DNA from: a virus
Virus record (IMG/VR): IMGVR_UViG_3300025759_000472
Location: 1-29,426 of that record
DNA length: 29,426 bases
Strand: one strand, 5' to 3'
Part shown: piece after piece, positions 5,360-11,370 of the stretch
Position numbering within the stretch: the stretch's first letter is position 1
Layout: each line of letters opens with the position of its first letter
Position numbers and translations under genes: made by a program
Notes under the pieces: generated by a model
The model's database searches: none
What the model saw: only the letters and a program-made list of their open reading frames with translations
Told to the model about the DNA's origin: nothing

Positions 5360-5850
5360 GCGAAATAGTTCTAAGCGCCGCAGAGATTATTCATGGCGCA
5401 CAAGCTGGCGTGATGCGTCGAGTGAATAATATCAAAAACAATCGGCATCAAAAATATGGGGCTGATGCCTATGACGCCTGGACGATGGATATAGAGGGCG
5501 CACTTGGTGAGATGGCCCTCGCTAAATATCTCGGCGTATACTGGGAAGGCTATGGAATTAAGGCGGGATCAGACGTATCCGGCGATGATGTTCGCACCAC
5601 TAAGTACAGCAATGGCAGATTGATTATGCACCCGGACGATCACGATGACCGGAGGTATTGGCTCGTCACGGGTCAGAGTGGAGCCTACAATATACGCGGC
5701 TGGATTATGGGATATGACGGCAAACACTCAGATTACTGGGAAGACCCGCAAGGAGGGAGGGCTGCTTATTTCGTACCCCAATCTCGCTTATACAAAAAGC
5801 CCCCGGCACTAGGCCGAGGGCTGAGTTACAGGGAGGAAACATCCAAGTGA
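5356..5850 (+). CDS. Phage protein with possible restriction-endonuclease-like fold
   Basis: 164 residues, start MSEIVLSAAEIIHGAQAGVM coupled to DUF1064 by ATGA. The middle has an ordered pattern: EGALGEMALAKYLG (about 47-60), GSDVSGDDVRTTKYSNGRLI (about 71-90), then YWLVTG and GWIMGY strands. An acidic helix residue, a DV turn and a charged strand are what PD-(D/E)xK-like phage proteins show, but the Lys is not clearly placed, so the fold is tentative. The last about 17 codons run through a GC-rich hairpin (5798-5822), and the C-terminus is otherwise low in conserved features. Function unknown. Confidence 0.75.
   Translation: MSEIVLSAAEIIHGAQAGVMRRVNNIKNNRHQKYGADAYDAWTMDIEGALGEMALAKYLGVYWEGYGIKAGSDVSGDDVRTTKYSNGRLIMHPDDHDDRRYWLVTGQSGAYNIRGWIMGYDGKHSDYWEDPQGGRAAYFVPQSRLYKKPPALGRGLSYREETSK
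5798..5822. other. GC-rich hairpin inside the 3' end of 5356-5850
   Basis: Nine base pairs with one C-A mismatch around loop ACTAG: AGCCC-C-CGGC against GCCG-A-GGGCT. On the plus transcript there is no U-run; on the minus transcript five T residues follow. It may be a leftward terminator, or a residual bidirectional one now inside a coding frame. Confidence 0.4.
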
Positions 5851-5896
5851 TGTATCGAGTGGGATGCTCGATCCTGGTATTGTTGCATAAAAAAGT

Positions 5897-5925
5897 TTGT
5901 ACGCAACACAAAATTTTGATATAGA
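5897..5925 (+). promoter_or_regulatory. Candidate rightward promoter for replication genes
   Basis: TTGTAC (5897-5902), 17-bp AT-rich spacer, TATAGA (5920-5925) in an extended TATAGAAT. The -35 overlaps TTTGTACG, a weak relative of the early operator, and is flanked by the inverted repeat GTTGC (5882-5886) and GCAAC (5903-5907). It would start an approximately 95-base leader before the replication protein. Confidence 0.55.
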
Positions 5926-5945
5926 ATTTTTGCGGCGAAAAAAGC

Positions 5946-6009
5946 ATCGGCTCGCTACCGATGTCGGCTTCGCACTCTCAGCCCGTCGCCCCCTTTTTTT
6001 TGAGAGTGC
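5946..6009 (+). ncRNA. Structured 5' leader, possible attenuator
   Basis: Three inverted repeats lie between the candidate promoter and the ATG at 6030: ATCGG/CCGAT (5946-5950, 5958-5962), the overlapping CCGA/TCGG (5958-5961, 5964-5967) that excludes the first, and GCACTCTCA/TGAGAGTGC (5972-5980, 6001-6009; 9 bp, 20-base loop ending in a T-run). Mutually exclusive hairpins suggest attenuation or translation control. The ribosome site is the weak GAGAG just after the last stem. No named RNA family recognised. Confidence 0.4.
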
Positions 6010-6029
6010 ATAGATGAGAGAGTGACATC

Positions 6030-6539
6030 ATGACACCAGAGTTCCGTGACAGCGCCGAATACGCTTTGCAGAGATTGGTTCGCCAAGTCATCCGCAAAAA
6101 CAAAAACCTTTCCGCCCACCAGCGAAACATCCTTATCGCAATCTGCAACGATTGGTTCTTTCATAAAAACGGTCCAAAAAAGCACATTCACCCCGGCAGA
6201 AAGCGACTTGCCAAAAAAGCCAACACCACGGTCATAACCGTCGCCAGAGCCTTAAAGCTATTTCGAGAGGCTGGTATTGTCCATGTTGTGGCAAGGCCAA
6301 GAGGCGAGGGCCAGAAGCCAACTCAATATGTTGTTGATGAAGTTGCTATCCTTAAATTCTGTGGCTGCGATATCCCCGAAACAGTGTCAGCGGCAATCAT
6401 AGAATTCCCCCAAAATGATACACCACTTGTCCCGCCAAATGATACACCACTGGCGTATCAAAATGATACACAGTATAAGGGTGTAAACACCCACCGTTGC
6501 CAGAGTGAGGTTATTTGTTTTTCGGAGTATAACCGATGA
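6030..6539 (+). CDS. Winged-helix replication initiator-like protein
   Basis: 169 residues. The N-terminal two-thirds is a winged-helix domain: YALQRLVRQVIRKNKNLSAH, RNILIAICNDWF, then HPGRKRLAKKANTTVITVAR and ALKLFREAGIVHVV (recognition helix and wing). This is the plan of O-type phage replication proteins and related initiators that bind iterons. The C-terminal part (about 127-150) reads as three NDTP-like repeats because the DNA beneath is three 24-bp iterons. It precedes a helicase (ATGA overlap) and, further on, a primase, giving a replication module. The helicase-loader type C-terminus is not evident. A purely transcriptional role is possible. Confidence 0.75.
   Translation: MTPEFRDSAEYALQRLVRQVIRKNKNLSAHQRNILIAICNDWFFHKNGPKKHIHPGRKRLAKKANTTVITVARALKLFREAGIVHVVARPRGEGQKPTQYVVDEVAILKFCGCDIPETVSAAIIEFPQNDTPLVPPNDTPLAYQNDTQYKGVNTHRCQSEVICFSEYNR
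6413..6471 (+). repeat. Three 24-bp iterons, candidate replication origin
   Basis: AAATGATACACCAC at 6413-6426 and 6437-6450, and AAATGATACAC at 6461-6471, exactly 24 bases apart. They lie inside the coding region of the winged-helix protein, as lambda origin iterons lie inside gene O. A palindrome follows at 6479-6492. Origin function is inferred. Confidence 0.65.
6479..6492. repeat. Perfect palindrome beside iterons
   Basis: GGGTGT, AA, ACACCC: a near-uninterrupted 14-base dyad starting 8 bases after the third iteron. It could be a further binding site at the origin or an operator for the initiator. Confidence 0.5.
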
Positions 6540-8005
6540 ACATGATCCGTACCGAGAAGACGCTTCGCCCTTACCAAGAGGATGCGATCAACAAACTCAG
6601 ATCATCTTTTGGCACCGGCAATAAGAAGGTTGTGATGCAAGGCGCAACAGGTTTTGGGAAAACACTTGTAGCAGCAAAGATCATCCAAGGAGCCTTGGCT
6701 AAGGGGAACAGGGTAGCCTTTACCGCACCAGCGATCACTCTCATCGATCAGACCGTTAGCGCATTTGAGGCAGAGGGTATCTACGACATCGGCGTGATGC
6801 AGGCAAACCACCCGCGAACGAACATGATGGCAAAGGTTCAGGTCTGTTCTCTGCGAACACTGGCACGGCGTGATGGCATGCTGCCGCCTAGCCTGATCAT
6901 CGTGGACGAGTGCCACATCCAAGACGAGATGATCCCGAAAATGATGGAGACGTATCCCGATGCATATTTCGTCGGCCTGAGCGCGACACCGTGGGCTAAG
7001 GGCATGGGGCTGCTTTGGGATGATCTGGTGGTGTCGGCTACGATTGGCGATCTGATTAAGCAGGGATACCTGTCAGAGTTTAGAGCGTTTGCTCCTAGCG
7101 TTCCCGATCTAACGGGCGTGAAAAAAATGGCCGGTGATTTCAACGAGAAGCAGTTGGAAGAGGTCATGCGGGATAAGAAGCTGGTCGGCGATGTTGTGCA
7201 GACATGGCTTGAGAAGGGCGAGAATAGGCCAACGCTGTGCTTCGGCGTGAACCGCGCCCATGCGGGTATGCTCAAGGGTGCCTTTGAGGCTCACGGCATT
7301 TCTGCGGCCTACTGTGACGCCTTCACAGACAGGATTGAGATGAAGGGGATTGAGCGGGACTTTCGCAATGGTGATGTCTCCGTGGTTTGCTCAGTACGCA
7401 AGATTACGACCGGCGTTGATTGGCCAGTTGGATGCATCATAGACGCGGCCCCCACGATGAGCGAGATGCTGCACGTTCAGAAGATCGGTCGAGGGCTGCG
7501 GGTAAACCCAGGCACCGAGGATTTGATTATTCTGGATCACGCCAGCAACAGCCTTCGCCTTGGTCTGGTAACGGATATCCACCATAGTGAGTTGGACGCT
7601 ACACCGAAGGGAGAGAGGCAGCAGAAGACGACGAGCGAGAAGCTGCCGAAGCCTTGCAGCAAGTGCGGTGTTCTTCACACGGGCCTGATATGCCCAGCCT
7701 GCGGCCATGAGAAAAAGCCTGTGGCCGGGGTTGATGTCGAGGACGGAGAACTGCGCGAGGTCGGCGGGAAGGAGAAAAAGGATCGTTGGACTAAAGAGGA
7801 TAAGCAGCGGTTCTGGTCGATGGCCTTGCATCTTGATGACAGCAGATCGAAGCACGGGAAGCTGGCGAAGGCGTTGTACAAGTCTCGGTTTGGCGTATGG
7901 CCGAAAGGCATAGAAGACGCCAGAATTGTACCGGATCAGGCTTTTATGAATTACGAAAAGTCCCGGCGGATAGCGTATGCGAAGAGGATGCAAAAAAATA
8001 GTTGA
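6536..8005 (+). CDS. Superfamily 2 DNA helicase with C-terminal zinc finger
   Basis: 489 residues. Motifs in order: LRPYQEDA (about 10-17), Walker A GATGFGKT (36-43), DECH box (124-127), SATP (149-152), TTGVDWP (291-297), motif VI QKIGRGLR (315-322). This is the DEAD/H, type III restriction/UvsW-like helicase arrangement. A C4 zinc finger follows, CSKC (374-377) and CPAC (386-389), then a charged C-terminal region. It presumably unwinds DNA at the phage origin or recombination intermediates, using ATP. It overlaps the initiator stop by ATGA, and its end contains the -35 of the next promoter. Family call is secure, precise role inferred. Confidence 0.9.
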   Translation: MNMIRTEKTLRPYQEDAINKLRSSFGTGNKKVVMQGATGFGKTLVAAKIIQGALAKGNRVAFTAPAITLIDQTVSAFEAEGIYDIGVMQANHPRTNMMAKVQVCSLRTLARRDGMLPPSLIIVDECHIQDEMIPKMMETYPDAYFVGLSATPWAKGMGLLWDDLVVSATIGDLIKQGYLSEFRAFAPSVPDLTGVKKMAGDFNEKQLEEVMRDKKLVGDVVQTWLEKGENRPTLCFGVNRAHAGMLKGAFEAHGISAAYCDAFTDRIEMKGIERDFRNGDVSVVCSVRKITTGVDWPVGCIIDAAPTMSEMLHVQKIGRGLRVNPGTEDLIILDHASNSLRLGLVTDIHHSELDATPKGERQQKTTSEKLPKPCSKCGVLHTGLICPACGHEKKPVAGVDVEDGELREVGGKEKKDRWTKEDKQRFWSMALHLDDSRSKHGKLAKALYKSRFGVWPKGIEDARIVPDQAFMNYEKSRRIAYAKRMQKNS

Positions 8006-8030
8006 CGGCAAAAATGTACCGCGCTACTAT
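8002..8030 (+). promoter_or_regulatory. Rightward early promoter with operator in the spacer
   Basis: TTGACG (8002-8007), spacer of exactly 17 bp, TACTAT (8025-8030). AATGTACC occupies 8013-8020, midway between the elements, where bound repressor would exclude polymerase. It drives the cassette gene 8063-8299 and possibly the primase. Confidence 0.8.
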
Positions 8031-8035
8031 GCATC

Positions 8036-8055
8036 ATCAACAACGCAAACGGGAG
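8036..8055 (+). repeat. Early leader repeat, copy 5
   Basis: ATCAACAACGCAAACGGGAG followed by ACGACAG and the ATG at 8063. The same leader as on the opposite strand at 1475-1493, with one extra G. Confidence 0.85.
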
Positions 8056-8062
8056 ACGACAG

Positions 8063-8299
8063 ATGATTAAGCAAAGCGGATTAACGGAATACACTGAAAT
8101 GGTAATCGAGGAAGCCGGTCACGATCTTGCGGAGTTCGTCAACTGGGTCGCTAACGAGTGGAGCGACGGGTATTGCCAGTATCTTTGCACCGAAGCCGAC
8201 ATCGAAGTCGGTAAGCACATGCAGCACGCCAAGGACTTTTTGAACGATAACGCGACGGCGATCCTTGCAGATTACCGGAAACAGGCAGCGGCGCAATAA
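8063..8299 (+). CDS. Early cassette protein, acidic (78 aa)
   Basis: Starts MIKQSGLTEYTEMVIEEAGH; mostly helical and acidic (DLAEFVNWVANEWSDGY, then HMQHAKDFLNDNATAILADY), ending QAAAQ. Complete cassette: promoter with AATGTACC, conserved leader and stop hairpin. Its coding sequence is unrelated to 913-1467 and 4491-4727 except in the last few codons dictated by the shared 3' DNA. Strong acidity is a common trait of phage proteins that bind host enzymes or mimic DNA, but there is no direct evidence here. Confidence 0.8.
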   Translation: MIKQSGLTEYTEMVIEEAGHDLAEFVNWVANEWSDGYCQYLCTEADIEVGKHMQHAKDFLNDNATAILADYRKQAAAQ

Positions 8300-8304
8300 G
8301 CGCC
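8290..8304 (+). other. Stop-codon hairpin, copy 3
   Basis: GGCGC, loop AATAA with the TAA stop of 8063-8299, GCGCC, then CTGCC. Identical to the minus-strand copy at 908-922. Confidence 0.75.
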
Positions 8305-8325
8305 CTGCCGGAAGGGGATAATGAC

Positions 8326-8532
8326 ATGACCAACACGAAACAAAGCCGGATCGGGCAACGTGGCGCGTCTAATCGACAGACGAATGATCTGCGATGCGCT
8401 ATCTACGATTGGTCAAAAAAAACCGGGCGTGACAGCCGGGATTGGTGGAACGCGGCACAGGGTGACGGTTTGACCGCAGGGTGCGGACACAAGGTTGTAA
8501 TGAAGTGGTTTAGGGAGCAGTTGGCGCGTTAA
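8326..8532 (+). CDS. Small basic hypothetical protein (68 aa)
   Basis: Starts MTNTKQSRIGQRGASNRQTN with AAGGGG upstream. Basic and Trp-rich (CAIYDWSKKTGRDSRDWWNA, KVVMKWFREQLAR), possibly nucleic-acid binding. It lacks its own operator and leader but ends in the same stop-hairpin module, so it looks like a cassette appended behind 8063-8299. No family recognised. Confidence 0.75.
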   Translation: MTNTKQSRIGQRGASNRQTNDLRCAIYDWSKKTGRDSRDWWNAAQGDGLTAGCGHKVVMKWFREQLAR

Positions 8533-8537
8533 GCGCC
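8523..8537 (+). other. Stop-codon hairpin, copy 4
   Basis: GGCGC, loop GTTAA containing the TAA stop of 8326-8532, GCGCC, then CTGCCG. The stem is invariant with the other copies while the loop differs. Confidence 0.75.
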
Positions 8538-8557
8538 CTGCCGTATGGGAGAGGCTT

Positions 8558-9496
8558 ATGTTTCACACCAAGACAATCGACGCAGCCAAGGGTAAATGGA
8601 GAGGCATCCTAATGGCCCTTGGTGTGCCTGAGAAGTTCTTAGTGAACCGACACGGTCCTTGCCCCCTTTGTGCTGGTGAGGATCGCTTCCGTTGGGACAA
8701 TAAGATGGGCAGCGGATCGTACATCTGCGGCCAGTGTGGCGCTGGTGATGGTATGGAATTGGCTAAGAAATTTACTGGTGAAGACTTCCTTATCGTCGCC
8801 AATAAGATTGACGCTATCATCGGCAACATAAAACCGGACGCAGACCATCACGTTGACACAGGGATGTCTGACGATGATCGACGGGCAATGCTTCGGGCTG
8901 CATACGCTGACAGCAAGCAAGCCGTGAAAGGTGATTTGGTCGATAGGTATCTGACTAGCCGGGGCTTACATAACGCGACATATCCGAAGGCGCTACGCTT
9001 TGCGCCGAGCCTCAAGGATGGTGGTGGAGGGCTTAAGCCTTGCATGCTGGCGATGGTTGTTGATGCAGAGGGCAAGCCTGTGACCATGCACCGCACGTTC
9101 TTGGCCGAGGATGGCTCTGGCAAGGCAACTATGCCATCTCCCCGTAAGATGATGCCAGGGGCGCTCCCTGATGGCGCTTGTGTACGCTTGACGGATGGCG
9201 ATATACCAAAGCACATTGGGATTGCAGAGGGCATAGAGACAGCTATGGGCGCAACAGCTTATTTCGATATGCCTGTCTGGGCGTGTCTAAGCACAGCCCT
9301 AATGAAGAAATGGACCCCACCAGAGGGCGTTGAAGAGGTAACCATAATGGCCGATAATGATCTGAAGTTTGGCGGGCAAGCTGCCGCATACGAATTAGCG
9401 CATAAGTTGGCTGTGAAGGGTTTTAAGGTTGACGTTCAGGTGCCACCTATGCCTGGGACCGATTGGAATAACTACACCAAACGGAAAGTGGCATGA
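8558..9496 (+). CDS. Zinc-ribbon/Toprim DNA primase
   Basis: 312 residues. N-terminal zinc-binding domain CPLC (about 35-38) with EDRFRWDNK and YICGQCGAGDG (about 55-65), matching the P4-alpha/phage primase zinc ribbon (GPCPLCAGEDRFRW). A central linker (about 100-210) is followed by a Toprim-like domain: HIGIAEGIETAMGATAYF with catalytic-type Glu, then EVTIMADNDLKFGGQAAA with the DxD pair. No helicase domain follows, so unwinding would come from the SF2 protein at 6536-8005 or the host. It makes RNA primers at the phage fork. Its 3' end overlaps the next start by four bases. Confidence 0.9.
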   Translation: MFHTKTIDAAKGKWRGILMALGVPEKFLVNRHGPCPLCAGEDRFRWDNKMGSGSYICGQCGAGDGMELAKKFTGEDFLIVANKIDAIIGNIKPDADHHVDTGMSDDDRRAMLRAAYADSKQAVKGDLVDRYLTSRGLHNATYPKALRFAPSLKDGGGGLKPCMLAMVVDAEGKPVTMHRTFLAEDGSGKATMPSPRKMMPGALPDGACVRLTDGDIPKHIGIAEGIETAMGATAYFDMPVWACLSTALMKKWTPPEGVEEVTIMADNDLKFGGQAAAYELAHKLAVKGFKVDVQVPPMPGTDWNNYTKRKVA

Positions 9497-9693
9497 ATAG
9501 ATCGCTCACAACCATCAGTAAGGTTAAAACCCAATTCGGCACGATGTACGTCCAGATTGATAGGGATTTACAGGGCGCGGCTGTTGGCGGTAATATCTCA
9601 TGGCACCGTAAAGAGCCGGATAGTCAGATCAGCTTGCTGATTGAAGAACTATCGGATGGATTAAGAAGGGCGTTAGAAGATGCCAGCGGGTAG
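9493..9693 (+). CDS. Small hypothetical protein (66 aa)
   Basis: Coupled to the primase by ATGA. Sequence TQFGTMYVQIDRDLQGAAVG then DSQISLLIEELSDGLRRAL: two strands followed by a C-terminal helix. The plan loosely resembles TSCPD-type small domains, but the similarity is by eye only. Its end overlaps the terminase small subunit start by 14 bases, linking replication and packaging genes. Function unknown. Confidence 0.65.
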   Translation: MNRSLTTISKVKTQFGTMYVQIDRDLQGAAVGGNISWHRKEPDSQISLLIEELSDGLRRALEDASG

Positions 9694-10063
9694 ACCAAGC
9701 AAATACACAAAAGCACTCGCAGATAAAATTTGTGCGCGTATTGCTCAGGGCGAAAGTCTTCGCAAAATTTGTGAGGACAAGGCGATGCCAAACATCGCAT
9801 CAGTCATCAACTGGCGTCGAGAAAAGCCAGAATTTTTCGCACATTACACGAAAGCGCAAGAAGATCGCGCAGACCACTACGCTGATGAGATTGTTGAGAT
9901 TGCCGACACGGCAGAAGATGCGGCTAAGGCTAGGCTCCAAGTTGACGCCCGTAAGTGGGTTGCGTCTAAGCTGAAATCCAAAGCTTATGGCGAGAAGGTG
10001 ACGCAAGAACACACAGGCGGCGTCAGCATTCAGGTGGTAACTGGTGTCCCAAGAAACGATTAA
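9680..10063 (+). CDS. terS: Terminase small subunit
   Basis: 127 residues beginning MPAGRPSKYTKALADKICAR, the usual opening of this small-terminase family, followed by an HTH (GESLRKICEDKAMPNIASVI) that would recognise the packaging site, then a helical oligomerisation segment (AHYTKAQEDRADHYADEIVE) and LQVDARKWVASKLKSKAYG. It forms the ring that selects phage DNA and loads the motor. It directly precedes and overlaps (20 bases) the large subunit, the usual arrangement. The pac or cos site was not identified. Confidence 0.9.
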   Translation: MPAGRPSKYTKALADKICARIAQGESLRKICEDKAMPNIASVINWRREKPEFFAHYTKAQEDRADHYADEIVEIADTAEDAAKARLQVDARKWVASKLKSKAYGEKVTQEHTGGVSIQVVTGVPRND

Positions 10064-11321
10064 CCTTGGCTACGTCTCAAGGGAGCAGTTTGTCCCATAC
10101 CATAAGCGAAAAGAACGGTGGGCCTGTATCGTCGCCCACCGTCGCGCTGGCAAGACCGTCGCTTGCATCAACGACCTAGTGGATGCTTGCCTTAGATGCA
10201 CTGAGCACAATCCCCGCATGGCTTACATTACGCCGCTATATGCTCAGGCCAAGGATGTCGCGTGGGTTTACCTCAAGGAAGCAATAGCCCCGCTTATCGC
10301 TCACGGGGCAACCATTAACGAAGCTGAACTGCGTGTCGATCTGCCCAACGGTGGCAGGGTTCGTCTTTATGGTTCCGACAACTATGACCGGATGCGTGGT
10401 ATTTACCTTGATGCTGTTGTTCTCGATGAGTATGGCGACATGGACCCAAGGGCGTGGCCAGAGGTCATCCGCCCTGCGCTATCAGACCGTAAGGGCAGCG
10501 CGACATTCATCGGAACGCCAAAGGGCGAGAACGCTTTCTTCGATCTATGGAACGAGGCACAGGACGATCCAGAATGGTTCACGCTTATGCTCAAGGCGTC
10601 AGAGACGGGGATTGTCGATGAGGAAGAACTGATAGCAGCCAGACGCCAGATGACAAATGACCAGTATCGGCAGGAATACGAATGCTCATTCTCAGCCAGC
10701 GTCATCGGTTCATATTACGGCAGCATGATTGAGGCGGCAGAAGAACAGGGCCGCATTACGTCAGTGCCGCACGAGGCTGAGTTACAAGTCAACACGGTAT
10801 TCGACCTTGGCATATCTGATAGCACGGCGATCTGGGCCTACCAGCAAGTCGGCAAGGAAATACGGATCATCAACCATTACGAGGCGAGCGGTCACGGGCT
10901 GGCGCATTACGCTGAGAAGCTGACGCAGTGGCGAGATGAGTTAGGTTATAGGTATAATCGACACTGGTTTCCGCATGACGTTGAGGTGCGCGAACTTGGC
11001 ACAGGTAAGACCCGAGTTGAAACCCTCAAGGAATTAGGTATCCCGGCGTCTGTTGTGCCAAAGCTGAGTGTGGACGATGGTATCAACGCCGTTAGGCGCA
11101 TCCTGTCGCGGTGTTGGTTCGATAAGGACAAGTGTAAGGACGGGCTGAAAGCTTTAAGGCAATACCGGACGGAATACGACGATAAGCGCAAGACCTTCCG
11201 AAAGACGCCGCTACACGATTGGTCTAGCCATAGCGCCGATGCTTTCCGTTATTTGGCTGTGTCATTGAAAGAAAATAAGGTGACGAAGCCGCTGGTTTAC
11301 TCCAACGCTGGTATCGTGTAA
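10044..11321 (+). CDS. terL: Terminase large subunit
   Basis: 425 residues from a GTG at 10044 with AGGTGG upstream. ATPase: HRRAGKT Walker A (about 32-38), VVLDE Walker B (125-129), FIGTPKGENAFF coupling region. Nuclease: FDLGISDSTAIW (first acidic residue), WFPHDVEVRELGTGKTRVET, and SSHSADAFRY near the C-terminus (last acidic residue) form an RNase H-like headful or cos nuclease. It pumps DNA into the procapsid through the portal encoded next and cuts the concatemer. Length is normal for the family and no key residue seems missing. Confidence 0.95.
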   Translation: MSQETINLGYVSREQFVPYHKRKERWACIVAHRRAGKTVACINDLVDACLRCTEHNPRMAYITPLYAQAKDVAWVYLKEAIAPLIAHGATINEAELRVDLPNGGRVRLYGSDNYDRMRGIYLDAVVLDEYGDMDPRAWPEVIRPALSDRKGSATFIGTPKGENAFFDLWNEAQDDPEWFTLMLKASETGIVDEEELIAARRQMTNDQYRQEYECSFSASVIGSYYGSMIEAAEEQGRITSVPHEAELQVNTVFDLGISDSTAIWAYQQVGKEIRIINHYEASGHGLAHYAEKLTQWRDELGYRYNRHWFPHDVEVRELGTGKTRVETLKELGIPASVVPKLSVDDGINAVRRILSRCWFDKDKCKDGLKALRQYRTEYDDKRKTFRKTPLHDWSSHSADAFRYLAVSLKENKVTKPLVYSNAGIV

Positions 11322-11332
11322 TATGTCTTGAC

Positions 11333-11346
11333 CCGCTGAGAAGCGG
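11333..11346 (+). other. GAGA-tetraloop hairpin between terL and portal
   Basis: CCGCT, GAGA, AGCGG: a perfect 5-bp stem with a GNRA loop, 11 bases after the terL stop. No U-run, so probably a processing or stability element rather than a terminator. Confidence 0.4.
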
Positions 11347-11370
11347 CATTGCCCATTGGTGGAATAGCAC

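Noticed and set aside
5850-5924. 24-codon plus frame starting MYRVGCSILVLLHKK after GGAGG
   Set aside because: Spacing of 13 bases from the ribosome site is long and the frame runs through the candidate promoter 5897-5925; could be a leader peptide but support is too thin.
6413-6471. Regular repeats as a CRISPR array
   Set aside because: Units are 11-14 bp at 24-bp period inside a coding gene, with no long repeats, spacers or cas genes.
7391-8011. Minus-strand frame of 206 codons
   Set aside because: Antisense of the helicase with no motif or start signal.
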